DNA from: JBDTSW01 sp963758845
GTDB taxonomy: Bacteria > Actinomycetota > Thermoleophilia > Solirubrobacterales > 70-9
Assembly (NCBI GenBank): GCA_963758845.1
Contig: CAVWWX010000002.1
Span: 186,001 to 250,000, forward strand
DNA: 64,000 nucleotides
Direction of reading: 5' to 3'
The notes under the pieces were generated by a model that was not told the DNA's origin, did not search any database, and saw only the letters and a list, made by a program, of their open reading frames with translations. The translations under genes and the position numbers were made by a program. Of this stretch, positions 35,564 to 44,960 are shown one piece after another. The first letter of the stretch is position 1, and each line of letters opens with the position of its first letter.

Positions 35564-38500
35564 TCAGGCCGAGGCCACGAGCCGGCGTGGCTGGCGGCTG
35601 AAGCCGGCCGCGATCAGGGTCTCCTCGAGGCCCGAACCGATGACCGCCTCGCCGTCCACGCGCTCGATCCCGAGCTTTGGGATCAGCCCCTCGCGAGCCG
35701 CCGTGACGACCTCGCCGATCGCCTCGCCCAGCTCCTCGCTCTCCAGATGGCGCAGCCGCAGGATGCCTCGTCCCCCACGCTCGACGTACAGGATGGGCTC
35801 GCCGTCGCGCATCAGGACGTAGGCGCCGGGCGAGCGCGAGGGACGCCGGCCCGATCCCTCCTGGCGGGGCTTCGGCCACGGCAGGGCCGCGCCGTAGGGG
35901 TTGGCCGGGTCGGTCGCGGCCAGCAGCAGGTACTTGCCCTCCTCCCGCGGCATGCCGCGCAGCCGCTCGACGGCGCCTGCCAGCGCGAACTGGGCGCCGC
36001 CCAGGCCCTCGACGAAGTAGCCGCGCCGGGCGGTCCCCAGCATCTCCAGGTTGGAGAGCTCGCCGTAGAGCGAGGAGAACCCGCCCGGCACGCCCTCGGC
36101 GAGCACGCTCTCGCGGGTGACGATCCCGTAGCGCTCCAGCATCAGCTCGGCCTGGGCGCGCAGCCGCGGTCCCTGGGCCGGTGACTCCGAGAACAACGGT
36201 GCGGTCAGCGACCAGCGACCCTGCACGGCGCGGTTGGCGCCCGTCCGGCGGGTGGCGAAGCGCCGCCCCCGCTGCTGCTGGCGCTGAACCGCCGTCAGCC
36301 GGCGCGCGCGCAGCGGCGCGAAGGCGTCGTTGGTTGCCTCGCCCGCCCAGGCAAGGTCCCACAGGGCCTCGTTCAACTCCTCGGGGGCGAGCTCGAGGTC
36401 GGCCACCAGGTCCAGCCAGAAGCACGCGCCGGCTCCCAGCCGCTCGCGGATCGCGTCGTGCACCTCGCCCTCGGGCGCTTCGAGCTTGGCGTTCGCCGGC
36501 GGGGGGCCGGCAAGGCGGACGTCGTCGCGGAAGTACAGGGCGACGCGCCCGGTCCGGCCCAAGGGCCCGGCGCCGATCCACACGACCTCGCCCCCGGTCG
36601 TCAGCTCGTCCAGCCAGGCGGGGCTGTAGGCGCCAAGGCGCCGCGGCAGCACATCGCGCTCCCACACCTCCGGGGTCAGCGCGACCCCCTGGAGCGACAC
36701 GAGGGCCTCGCGTAGGCGGTCGGGGCCGGCCCCGGCGGGCCGGTGCGCGTCGACGTTCTGCCAGCTCGGGATGAAGCGGGCCAGCTCGGCGGGGTCGACC
36801 GCCTCGGCCTCCTTGCGCAGGTGGGCCAGGCTCGCCCGCCGGAGGCGGCGCAACACCTCGGCGTCACACCACTCGCGCTCGCTGCCGCCCGGCAGCAGCT
36901 CGCCACGAACCAGGGTGCCGTTGCGCTCGAGCTCACGCAGGGCCGGCGTGGGGTCGACGCCGTAGCGCGCCGTGAGCTGCGCCGTTGGGAACGGTCCGTG
37001 GGTGCGCGCGTAGCGGCGCACGAGCGCCAGGAAGGCGTCCGGCGAGTGCTCGAGGAAAGCGTCGGGAAGGCCACCCGGCGGCGGCACGCCGAGGGCGTCG
37101 CGGTACATGCCGGCGTCCTCGGCAACGATCCAGCGTTCCTCGCCGCCGATCCGCACCCGCACGGCGCGGCGCTCGGCCTCGAGCTTGGTGAGCATCGACT
37201 CGGCCGAGTAGCCCTCGGCCACGCGCGCGGCGCACTCATCCGGTGTGAGGTCGCCCAGCCGGCGCAGGATCACCTGGAGGGCATCGCGCTCGCTCGCCCG
37301 GGCGCCGTCGGTCAGGTGCTGGAGTGACGCCTCGACGTCGGCGAGCGCCTCGGGGTCGATCAGCTCGCGCAGCTCCTCCTGCCCCAGCAACTCGCGCAGC
37401 AGCTCGCGGTCCAGGGCGAGCGCCGCGGCACGCCGCTCGGCGTTGGGCGTGTCGCCCTCGTACATGTAGGTCGCGACGTAGTCGAAGAGGAGAGACGAGG
37501 CGAAGGGGGAAGCCGTCGCCGTCTCGACCTCGACCAGCGAGACCTTCCGCGAGTGGAGGTCGCGCAACAGCCCCTCCAGGGATGGCAGGTCGAGGACGTC
37601 GCGCAGGCACTCGCGGTAGGTCTCCAGCGTCACCGGGAACCGCGGGAAGTCCTTCGCCACCTCCAGCAGGCTCTGGGACTTCAGCCGCTGCTGCCACAGC
37701 GGGGTGCGCTTGCCCGGATAGGCCCGTGGGAGGAGCAGCGAGCGCGCCGCGTTCTCGCGGAAGCGGGCGCCGAACAGCGCCGAGCCGCCCAGCTCGCGCA
37801 CCACCAGGTCCTCGACCTCGTCGGCCTCCAGCAGCACGATGTCGGCCGCCGGCGCCTCGTCGGCGTCGGGGAGATGGACGACGATGCCGTCGTCGGACCA
37901 GATCGCGTCCGCCTCGAGGTCCTGCTCGTCGCGGATCCGCGCCGACAGCGCCAGGCCCCAGGCGGCGTGCACGCGCCCGCCGAACGGGGACAACACGCAC
38001 AGCCGCCAATCGCCGATCTCGTCGCGGAAGCGCTCGACCACGATCGACTCGTCGGAGGGCACCACGCGGGTGGCGGCCTGCTGCTCGCGCAGGTAGGCGA
38101 GAAGGTTCTCGGCGGCGCGGCGGTCGAGGTCGAAGTCCTTGGCCAGCTGCTCGGGCGAGAGCGAGACCGCCTCGCGAGCGAACTCGCCAATCGCGCGCCC
38201 CAGCTCGGCCGGGCGGCCGACGCCGTCGCCGCGCCAGAACGGGACGGCCCCGGGCACCCCGGGCGCCGGCGTCACGATCACGCGGTCGCGGGTGATGTCC
38301 TCGATCCTCCAGGTGGTCGCTCCCAGCAGGAAGGTCTGGCCCGGCCGCGCCTCGTAGACCATCTCCTCGTCCAGCTCGCCCACCCGGCGGCCGTCGGGTA
38401 GGTGGACGCCATAGAGCCCGCGGTCGGGGATCGTGCCCGCGTTCGTGACCGCGAGCTGGCGCGCGCCCTTGCGGCCGCGGACCGTCCCGGCGGTGCGCTC

Positions 38501-40144
38501 CCACGCGATTCTTGGGCGCAGCTCGGAGAACCGCTCGGACGGGTAGCGGCCGTCGAGCATGTCGAGCACGTTCTCGAGCTGCTCGCGGCCGAGGTCGCGG
38601 AACGGCTCGGTGGCGGTGACGACGCGCTCGATCTCGTCGACCTCCCAGTCCACGTCGGCGACCATCGACACGATGTGCTGGGCGAGCACGTCGAGCGGGT
38701 TGCGCGGGATGACGGTCTCCTCGATCTCCCCGGCCCGCATGCGCTTTGCGACCACAGCGCACTCGAGCAGGTCGGCCCTGAACTTGGGGAAGATCCGGCC
38801 CTTCGAGATCTGGCCCAACGCGTGCCCCGCACGGCCCACCCGCTGCAGCCCTCGGGTGACGGACTTCGGGGACTCGACCTGGATCACCAGGTCGACCGCG
38901 CCCATGTCGATGCCGAGCTCCAGCGACGAGGTCGCCACCAGGCAGGGGAGCTGCCCGGACTTGAGCAGCTCCTCGACCACCAGCCGCTCCTCGTGGGCGA
39001 GCGAGCCATGGTGCGCCCGCGCTATCTCCACGTAGGACTCGCCGTGCCCGGGAGCCGGCCCGGCCGTTCCCGCCGCCTCCGTCGCCGGCAGCTCCCCCTC
39101 CGGCTCCTCGTTGGCCAGCTCGTTCAGGCGCTTGGCGAGCCGCTCGGCGCCCCGGCGGTTGTTGACGAAGATGATCGTCGAGTTGTGCTGCTGCACCAGC
39201 TCCAGCAGCTCGGGGTAGATGGCGGGCCAGATCGAGCGGGTGGCCACGGCCCCGTCGAAATCGCCCGCAGGGTCAGATCGACCAGCGTCGCTCGAGGGGT
39301 CAGCCCCCCGCTGGGTGTCTGGCCCCGGTCGCGGTGGGGCGTCGGGCTCGGTCATGTCCTCGACCGGGACGTGGATCTGCAGGTCGAGCTCCTTCGCGAT
39401 CCCGGCGTCGACGATGCGGACGTCGCGCTTCGGGCCAACCAGGAACTGGCCGATCCGCTCGAGCGGCCGCTGCGTGGCCGACAGCCCGATCCGCTGGACC
39501 TCCCGCGGCTCCTCCCCCGCCTCCTCCCGGGCCCCGGCGACGTTGTGGGACAGGCGCTCGAGGGTGAGGGCCAGATGAGCGCCCCGCTTGGTCTGCGCGA
39601 CCGCGTGGATCTCGTCGACGATCACGGCCTCGACGCCGGTGAGGATCTCGCGGGCCCGCGAAGTGATCATCAGGTACAGCGACTCGGGCGTGGTGATCAG
39701 GATGTCGGGCGGCCGGCGGAGCATCGCCTGGCGATCCTTCTGCGGGGTGTCGCCGGTACGAAGGCCGACCGAGATCTCGGCGCCGGTTCCGTTCAGCGGG
39801 GCTCGCAGGTTGCGCTCGACGTCGTAGGAGAGGGCCTTCAGCGGCGAGACGTACACGAGCTTGACGCCGGAGCCCAGGCGCTCGGGCTCGCGCGCAAGGG
39901 TGTCGATCCCCCACAGGAAGGCGGCCAGTGTCTTGCCCGAGCCGGTGGGGGCGCAGATCAGCGTGTTCTCGCCGGACGAGATCGCCGGCCAGCCGGACGC
40001 CTGAGCGGGCGTGGGCGCGGCGAACGAGTCCTCGAACCAGCGCCGGACAGGCTCCGAGAAGGGCTCCAAGGGTGATGCGCCACTCTGTTTGCGCTCAGTC
40101 GCCAACCGACCGATTCTACGAAGCCGGGAGGTCGGGCACGGCAA
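35564..40144 (-). CDS. lhr: Lhr-type ATP-dependent DNA/RNA helicase
   Basis: 1,526 residues, the usual actinobacterial Lhr length. 3'-5' superfamily 2 translocase linked to DNA repair. The motor has CAPTGSGKTLAAFLW (motif I), VIVDEIHAVAQTKRG (DEIH), GLSATQRPLE and a C-terminal RecA lobe with LVATSSLELGIDMGAVD and QRVGRAGH; then the winged helix, Lhr core and the long C-terminal domain. The gap at about residues 270-300 holds a low-complexity insert (RPGPDTQRGADPSSDAGR). The start is doubtful: TTG at 40144 or, better placed, TTG at 40105; no ATG or GTG precedes the conserved region. Confidence 0.94.
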   Translation of the reverse strand: MPCPTSRLRRIGRLATERKQSGASPLEPFSEPVRRWFEDSFAAPTPAQASGWPAISSGENTLICAPTGSGKTLAAFLWGIDTLAREPERLGSGVKLVYVSPLKALSYDVERNLRAPLNGTGAEISVGLRTGDTPQKDRQAMLRRPPDILITTPESLYLMITSRAREILTGVEAVIVDEIHAVAQTKRGAHLALTLERLSHNVAGAREEAGEEPREVQRIGLSATQRPLERIGQFLVGPKRDVRIVDAGIAKELDLQIHVPVEDMTEPDAPPRPGPDTQRGADPSSDAGRSDPAGDFDGAVATRSIWPAIYPELLELVQQHNSTIIFVNNRRGAERLAKRLNELANEEPEGELPATEAAGTAGPAPGHGESYVEIARAHHGSLAHEERLVVEELLKSGQLPCLVATSSLELGIDMGAVDLVIQVESPKSVTRGLQRVGRAGHALGQISKGRIFPKFRADLLECAVVAKRMRAGEIEETVIPRNPLDVLAQHIVSMVADVDWEVDEIERVVTATEPFRDLGREQLENVLDMLDGRYPSERFSELRPRIAWERTAGTVRGRKGARQLAVTNAGTIPDRGLYGVHLPDGRRVGELDEEMVYEARPGQTFLLGATTWRIEDITRDRVIVTPAPGVPGAVPFWRGDGVGRPAELGRAIGEFAREAVSLSPEQLAKDFDLDRRAAENLLAYLREQQAATRVVPSDESIVVERFRDEIGDWRLCVLSPFGGRVHAAWGLALSARIRDEQDLEADAIWSDDGIVVHLPDADEAPAADIVLLEADEVEDLVVRELGGSALFGARFRENAARSLLLPRAYPGKRTPLWQQRLKSQSLLEVAKDFPRFPVTLETYRECLRDVLDLPSLEGLLRDLHSRKVSLVEVETATASPFASSLLFDYVATYMYEGDTPNAERRAAALALDRELLRELLGQEELRELIDPEALADVEASLQHLTDGARASERDALQVILRRLGDLTPDECAARVAEGYSAESMLTKLEAERRAVRVRIGGEERWIVAEDAGMYRDALGVPPPGGLPDAFLEHSPDAFLALVRRYARTHGPFPTAQLTARYGVDPTPALRELERNGTLVRGELLPGGSEREWCDAEVLRRLRRASLAHLRKEAEAVDPAELARFIPSWQNVDAHRPAGAGPDRLREALVSLQGVALTPEVWERDVLPRRLGAYSPAWLDELTTGGEVVWIGAGPLGRTGRVALYFRDDVRLAGPPPANAKLEAPEGEVHDAIRERLGAGACFWLDLVADLELAPEELNEALWDLAWAGEATNDAFAPLRARRLTAVQRQQQRGRRFATRRTGANRAVQGRWSLTAPLFSESPAQGPRLRAQAELMLERYGIVTRESVLAEGVPGGFSSLYGELSNLEMLGTARRGYFVEGLGGAQFALAGAVERLRGMPREEGKYLLLAATDPANPYGAALPWPKPRQEGSGRRPSRSPGAYVLMRDGEPILYVERGGRGILRLRHLESEELGEAIGEVVTAAREGLIPKLGIERVDGEAVIGSGLEETLIAAGFSRQPRRLVASA

Positions 40145-40285
40145 ATTACGAAAGGGGTGCTCCCCCTAGCCGCTTTGCGGTACGCACTTGCGGTAATTCC
40201 ACGCACGGGGCGTCCACAGGTTCTAAAACCGGGGAGGAGGCGAGCGGAGCAGGAGATCCGCACGCGAAAACTGGATTGAGGTTCA

Positions 40286-40726
40286 ATGAGTACGACCGGG
40301 GGGCGATTCGTCGCAGAGTCAGGGGACGCAGTAGAGGCGCGAGCAATCGCGGAGGCCCAGTGGGGTGATTCCGACGCGATCCACTTCCTGTACGCGCGAT
40401 ACGCCGATCTGGTCGTGACGGTGGTGCGTTCGGTCGTCGAGGATCAGACCGTCGCCGAGAACGTCACCCAGGACCTCTTCGCCACGCTTCACATCACGAT
40501 CCGCCGCTACGAGTTGCGCCACGCGGGGTTCGAGACCTGGCTTCTCCAGGTCGCGCGCAACGCGGCGCTCGACTACCTCCGAGGCCTGCGGAAGCGCCCC
40601 GGCAAGGTCGTGAGGGTGCGCGACGTCGCCGCCGAGCGCGCGGAAGCGGCTCGCCTCCGCCACCGGTCGGGGCTCGAAGCGGGCCCGAGCGACCTGGGCG
40701 CGAGCCCGGTCAGCTCCGAGGCCTGA
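40286..40726 (+). CDS. Sigma-70 region 2-only protein, ECF-like
   Basis: 146 residues. AIHFLYARYADLVVTVVRSVVEDQTVAENVTQDLFATL and FETWLLQVARNAALDYLRGLRKRP are region 2 (core binding and -10 recognition) of an ECF sigma factor. Region 4, needed for -35 recognition, is missing, and only eight bases remain before the convergent gene, so this is not a simple frameshift of a full factor. The tail is basic then Ser/Gly/Pro-rich. It may act with a partner protein or be a relic. Divergent from lhr. Confidence 0.8.
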   Translation: MSTTGGRFVAESGDAVEARAIAEAQWGDSDAIHFLYARYADLVVTVVRSVVEDQTVAENVTQDLFATLHITIRRYELRHAGFETWLLQVARNAALDYLRGLRKRPGKVVRVRDVAAERAEAARLRHRSGLEAGPSDLGASPVSSEA

Positions 40727-40734
40727 GCGGGACG

Positions 40735-41067
40735 TCAGTCGGAGGGCGAGGCGGCCGACGCCGCCAGCAGCATCGCCGCGTGCTCGATCAGCCGTGCGAC
40801 ATCGATGCCCTGACGCCCCGCCTCGAGCTTCAGGTCCTCCCAGACCTCGGGCGCGCCGGTCAGCGTCAGCTGACGCTCGTGCGAGCCGCTCCCGGGCCGC
40901 AGGCGAGGCACCTCCATACTGGGCGTTGAGGCGAGGAGGCGCCGGTGGAAGTCACCGCAAGCCGCCTCGATGAACGCTCCGGGCGTCTCGTGACGCTCGG
41001 CGGCGGCATGGTCCACCAGGGACCATCCGACCTCACCCAGCCGCAGTCGTACCGTCAGCTCTTCCAT
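40735..41067 (-). CDS. Hypothetical protein
   Basis: 110 residues, not recognised. MEELTVRLRLGEVGWSLVDHAAAERHETPGAFIEAACGDFHRRLL is predicted helical; the second half (TGAPEVWEDLKLEAGRQGIDVARLIEHAAMLLAA) resembles a ribbon-helix-helix-like pattern repeated once, but this is weak. The ATG at 41067 overlaps the stop of the upstream secreted-protein gene by 13 bases, so the two are probably co-transcribed. It converges with the sigma-like gene, 8 bases away. Confidence 0.6.
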   Translation of the reverse strand: MEELTVRLRLGEVGWSLVDHAAAERHETPGAFIEAACGDFHRRLLASTPSMEVPRLRPGSGSHERQLTLTGAPEVWEDLKLEAGRQGIDVARLIEHAAMLLAASAASPSD

Positions 41068-41483
41068 GGCCGCCGGGGCTCAGGCGGGAAATCGACCTTG
41101 CCTGACTCGTCGGCCAGGCAGACGTGGTCGTGCCCGGCGCCGCCGTAGGAGCCCTTGGAGGCCCGTGCGTAGTACTTGCCGGCCATGTTGACTTCGAGCG
41201 TGATCGAGTACTTGCCCTCCGCGTTCGTCTCGGTGTTGCCCACCTCGACCTCCGGCGAGCCGGGCTGCTTTCGATACAGGGCGATCGTGCGCCCCGGCTC
41301 GCACTGGCTCTTCTCGCTGGTGATGCGACCCCGGTAGGCGAAGGTCCCGCGGGTGGGCACCACGAAGGCGGGTTCCTTCAGCGTCAGCCTCGACTTGTAG
41401 CGCTCGTCGTGGGCGCCTGCCGGGCCCGCCCCCAGCGACACCAGCAGCGCGACTGCGGCCATGGCAACGATTGATCTCCTCAT
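41055..41483 (-). CDS. Secreted protein with paired cysteines, beta-sandwich-like
   Basis: 142 residues. Signal peptide MRRSIVAMAAVALLVSLGAG with a likely cut after AGA (residue 24). The mature part looks like an Ig/carboxypeptidase-regulatory-like beta-sandwich: GTFAYRGRITSEKSQCEPGRTIALYRKQ, NTETNAEGKYSITLEVNMAGKYYARAS, HDHVCLADESGKVDF. The TSEKxxCxxxR segment and the second cysteine match the secreted protein at 1535-1906. GGGAGG lies upstream of the ATG at 41483. Function unknown. Confidence 0.75.
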   Translation of the reverse strand: MRRSIVAMAAVALLVSLGAGPAGAHDERYKSRLTLKEPAFVVPTRGTFAYRGRITSEKSQCEPGRTIALYRKQPGSPEVEVGNTETNAEGKYSITLEVNMAGKYYARASKGSYGGAGHDHVCLADESGKVDFPPEPRRPWKS

Positions 41484-41499
41484 CCCCAACCTCCCAGTC

Positions 41500-42495
41500 T
41501 CACCCCAGGGCGCGCCCGTACTGGCGCTCGTAGTACTCACGGTACTCGCCGGATCGGATCGGGGCCCACCATTCCTCGTTGTCGCGATACCAGGCAACGG
41601 TCTGGGCGATCCCGTCGTCGAAGGAGACCGCCGCCTGCCAGCCGAGCTCAGCTGAGATCCGCTCGGCCGACAGCGAGTACCGACGGTCGTGCCCCAGGCG
41701 GTCGTCGACGTAGGTGATGAGCGATTCGCCGCGGCCGGTCAGCTCGAGGATCCGCTTGACGACGTCCACGTTCGCCAGCTCGTCGGGCCCGCCGGCGTTG
41801 TACACGCGGCCGGGCTCGCCGCGCTCGAGCGCGAGGTCGATCGCCGCCGCGAAATCGGTCACGTGAAGCCAGTTGCGGACCTGCATCCCGTCGCCGTAGA
41901 CCGGCAGCGGGTCGGACGCCATCGCGTTCAGGATGCACAGGGGGATCAGCTTCTCGGGATGCTGGCGCGGGCCGTAGTTGTTGGAGGCGCGGACGATCAG
42001 CGCCTCGGCGCCGTAGGTGTGGTGGAAGGCGCTCACGATCAGGTCGCCTCCGGCCTTCGACGCCGAGTAGGGCGATGACGGGTCGAGGGGCGACGACTCG
42101 GTGAACGAGCCCGAGTCGATCGAGCCGTAGACCTCGTCGGTCGAGACCTGGAGATGGCGGATGCCGGCCTCGCGCGCGGCCTCCAGGAGGACGAAGGTCC
42201 CGAACACGTCGGTCTTGATGAACTCGCCGGGCTCCTCGATCGACCGGTCCACGTGGGACTCGGCGGCGAAGTTGACGAGCGCGTCGCAGCCCTCGACCGC
42301 GCCGCGGACGACCTCCGGGTCGGCGATGTCGCCGACGACCAGCTCGCAACGTTCGAGGCCCTCGAGGTTCTCGCGACGGCCCGCGTAGGTGAGCTTGTCC
42401 AGCACGCGAACGGACCCGCCGGGGTCGTTCTCCAGCCGCTTTCGCACGTAGGCACTGCCGATGAAGCCGGCGCCGCCGGTCACAAGGACTCTCAC
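41500..42495 (-). CDS. rmlB: dTDP-glucose 4,6-dehydratase
   Basis: 331 residues. Extended SDR enzyme converting dTDP-glucose to dTDP-4-keto-6-deoxyglucose. VLVTGGAGFIGSAYVRKRL (NAD site), FAAESHVDRSIEEP, STDEVYGSI, then SPYSASKAGGDLIVSAFHHTYG (YxxxK catalytic pair) and RASNNYGPRQHPEKLIPLCI. GTG start at 42495 overlaps the rmlD stop (GTGA), so translation is coupled. Confidence 0.96.
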   Translation of the reverse strand: MRVLVTGGAGFIGSAYVRKRLENDPGGSVRVLDKLTYAGRRENLEGLERCELVVGDIADPEVVRGAVEGCDALVNFAAESHVDRSIEEPGEFIKTDVFGTFVLLEAAREAGIRHLQVSTDEVYGSIDSGSFTESSPLDPSSPYSASKAGGDLIVSAFHHTYGAEALIVRASNNYGPRQHPEKLIPLCILNAMASDPLPVYGDGMQVRNWLHVTDFAAAIDLALERGEPGRVYNAGGPDELANVDVVKRILELTGRGESLITYVDDRLGHDRRYSLSAERISAELGWQAAVSFDDGIAQTVAWYRDNEEWWAPIRSGEYREYYERQYGRALG

Positions 42496-43343
42496 GCCTG
42501 CGCTCTCGCTGCCTCGCGCTCGACCATGTACTCGGCCAGCGCCTCGCGCCAGTTGGGGAGCACGGTGGGAACCGCGCGCTCGCTGCGCAGCACCGAGTAC
42601 GCCGGGCGCGGGGCCGGGCGATCCAGCATCGAGGTGCGCGCGGCCATCACCCGGGTTCCCATGCCTGCCTGGTCGAAGATCTCCTGCGCAAAGTCGAACC
42701 ACGAGCACGCGCCGGAAGCGGTGACATGGTGGACGCCGTAGTCATCGGACTCGACCAGCAGTGTGATCGCCCGGGCGAGATGCGGCGTGTAGGTGGGCGA
42801 GCCGACCTGGTCTGAGACCACAAGGACCTCGGGCTGCTCGGCGCCGATGCGCAGCATCGTCTCGACGAAGTTCTTGCCGCCCACGCCGAACAGCCACGAC
42901 GTGCGGACTACGAAGTGCTTGCTGTTGGCGACGGCCACCGACGTCTCGCCGGCCAGCTTGGAACGCCCGTACGCGGACAGCGGATGCGGCATGTCGGACT
43001 CGACGTAGGCCCGCTCGCGGTGCCCGTCGAAGACGTAGTCGGTCGACGGGTAGACGATCTTGGCGCCCACGGTGCCGGCGGCGACCGCCAGCAAGCCGGC
43101 GCCGGTGTCGTTGATCTCCATCGCGGCGCGCTCTTGCGACTCCGCACGGTCGACGTCCGTGTAGGCGGCGCAGTTGACGATCGCGTCGGGCTCGAGCTTG
43201 CCGACGACCCGGTCCACCCGGGGGCCGTCGGTGATGTCCAGGTCGGAGCGCTCGTACGGCACGGCCTCATGGCCGCGCGCCGAGAGGTCCTCGACGACGT
43301 CGCGGCCGAGCATCCCGCCAGCGCCCGTGACCATGACCCTCAC
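42492..43343 (-). CDS. rmlD: dTDP-4-dehydrorhamnose reductase
   Basis: 283 residues. Final NAD(P)H-dependent reduction to dTDP-L-rhamnose. VMVTGAGGMLGRDVVEDL, VNCAAYTDVDRAE, YPSTDYVFDG and PLSAYGRSKLAGE (YxxxK), then FVVRTSWLFG. The GTG at 43343 (VRVMVTGAGG) is preferred; the frame continues ten codons upstream. It lies between rmlA and rmlB on the same strand. Confidence 0.95.
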   Translation of the reverse strand: MRVMVTGAGGMLGRDVVEDLSARGHEAVPYERSDLDITDGPRVDRVVGKLEPDAIVNCAAYTDVDRAESQERAAMEINDTGAGLLAVAAGTVGAKIVYPSTDYVFDGHRERAYVESDMPHPLSAYGRSKLAGETSVAVANSKHFVVRTSWLFGVGGKNFVETMLRIGAEQPEVLVVSDQVGSPTYTPHLARAITLLVESDDYGVHHVTASGACSWFDFAQEIFDQAGMGTRVMAARTSMLDRPAPRPAYSVLRSERAVPTVLPNWREALAEYMVEREAARAQA

Positions 43344-43398
43344 AATCCCTGGATCGCGCTTCGCCTCACGCAACCCCTCCTCTCCGCTGGCTCCGCGC

Positions 43399-44469
43399 TC
43401 ACGGGATCTCGATCTCCGAGTTGTCGCCGACGATCATCCGCAGGGTCTTGGGCACGCCGTCCCCGCGGGCAACCCTTGCGTTCTTGCCGAGCAGGCTGGC
43501 CTCCAGGCGGACCTCGAGGTCCGACACCTTCGCCCCCTCCAGGAGGATCGAGTGCTCGACCTCGCAGCGCTCGACCTCGCAGTTGCGGTCGATCGAGGTG
43601 TACGGGCCGATGTAGGCGTCGCGGATCACCGAGCCGGCGCCGATGATCGCCGGTCCGCGAACCGTGGACCGCTCGACGGTCGCGCCGGCCTCGATGTGGA
43701 CCGGCCCCTCGACGTTGGCGTCGGTCAGCTCGCCGTCCAGGCGGCGGTCCAGCTCCTCCAGCACCAGGCGGTTGGCCTCGAGCATGTCCGCCAGCTGACC
43801 CGTGTCCTTCCACCAGCCGCTCACCGTGTGGCTCTCGACCGAGCGCGAGTCGTCGATCAGGGCCTGGATGGCGTCGGTGATCTCCAGCTCGCCGCGAGCC
43901 GAGGGCTGGATCGCCTTCGCGGCGTCGAAGATGCGGGCGCCGAACATGTAGACCCCCACGAGCGCCATGTTCGACGGCGGGTCCTTCGGCTTCTCGACCA
44001 GGCGGACGACCGTCTCGCCGTCCAGCTCGGCGACCCCGTAGTGCCACGGGTCGGGCACCTCGGTGAGCAGGATCAGGGCATCGGGCTCGTCGGAGCGGAA
44101 GCGCTCGACCAGGTCGGTGATGCCGTCGCGCAGCAGGTTGTCGCCCAGGTACATCACGAAGGGCCCGTCCTCCAGGAACTCCTCGGCGGTCAGCAGCGCG
44201 TGCGCGAGCCCCTTGGGCTCGGACTGCGGGATATAGGTGATGCTGGCGCCGAAGTCCGAGCCGTCGCCGGCCGCCTCGCGGATCTCGTCGCCGGTCTCGG
44301 GGGCGATGATGATCCCGATCTCGGTGATGCCGGCTGCCACCAGCGCCTCGATTCCGTAGAAGAGCACGGGCTTGTTGGCCACCGGGACCAGCTGCTTCGC
44401 CGAGGTGTGCGTGATCGGGCGCAGCCGGGTGCCGGCGCCGCCGGAGAGGATGAGGCCGCGGAGGTCCAT
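43399..44469 (-). CDS. rmlA: Glucose-1-phosphate thymidylyltransferase, long form
   Basis: 356 residues. First step of dTDP-rhamnose synthesis. GLILSGGAGTRLRPITHTSAKQLVPVANKP is the nucleotidyltransferase signature, with YLGDNLL and VEKPKDP. The C-terminal third is a left-handed beta-helix (GPVHIEAGATVERSTVRGPAIIGAGSVI), typical of the archaeal/actinobacterial long type. It starts the rml operon; rmlC (the 3,5-epimerase) is not present. Confidence 0.95.
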   Translation of the reverse strand: MDLRGLILSGGAGTRLRPITHTSAKQLVPVANKPVLFYGIEALVAAGITEIGIIIAPETGDEIREAAGDGSDFGASITYIPQSEPKGLAHALLTAEEFLEDGPFVMYLGDNLLRDGITDLVERFRSDEPDALILLTEVPDPWHYGVAELDGETVVRLVEKPKDPPSNMALVGVYMFGARIFDAAKAIQPSARGELEITDAIQALIDDSRSVESHTVSGWWKDTGQLADMLEANRLVLEELDRRLDGELTDANVEGPVHIEAGATVERSTVRGPAIIGAGSVIRDAYIGPYTSIDRNCEVERCEVEHSILLEGAKVSDLEVRLEASLLGKNARVARGDGVPKTLRMIVGDNSEIEIP

Positions 44470-44493
44470 GGGGCGCGCGAAGGGTAGCTGGGC

Positions 44494-44960
44494 CTAGTAG
44501 GTCCCGCCGAGCTTGCGATGGTCCCAGGTTGCGGTGCGGACCGCCTCGAACTCGATCGCAACGCGCTTCGGCGCCTGCGCCTTGAGCCCTCGGCCGCGTC
44601 GCCGTAGACCGAGTCGATGCCCTCCGCGTAGCGCACGGTCAGCTCCTTGGCGAACTCGAACACGGTGTCGATGTCGCGGTGCAGGTGAGCGCGAGCCTCG
44701 ATCTGGATCCCGCGGAGCTCCGAGTACTCGACCCCGGTCTCGACCAGCAGCGTCGCGCGGTCGTCGCGCTCCAGGTTCTTGACCTTCTGTGACTTGGCGT
44801 AGGTCCAGGTCCAGATCCGCCCGCCGCGCACCACGAACCACAGCGGCATCACGTGCGGCCAGCCGCGCGGGCCGAAGCTGGCCACCGACACGACCCGCTC
44901 GCCCTCCAGCAGATCGAGCTGCTCGGCGTCCGTCAGCTTGATCTGATCGCGCCGGCTCAC
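44494..44960 (-). CDS. Pyridoxamine 5'-phosphate oxidase-fold protein (frameshifted)
   Basis: 155 residues if one missing base near 44584-44591 is restored in a G-run (AAEG then LKAQAPKRVAIEFEAVRTATWDHRKLGGTY). The split-barrel flavin/F420-binding fold is seen in RGWPHVMPLWFVVRGGRIWTWTYAKSQKVKNLERDDRATLLVETG. Members bind FMN, F420 or heme; no safe choice here. GTG start at 44960 overlaps the stop of the penicillin acylase gene (GTGA). Confidence 0.82.
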
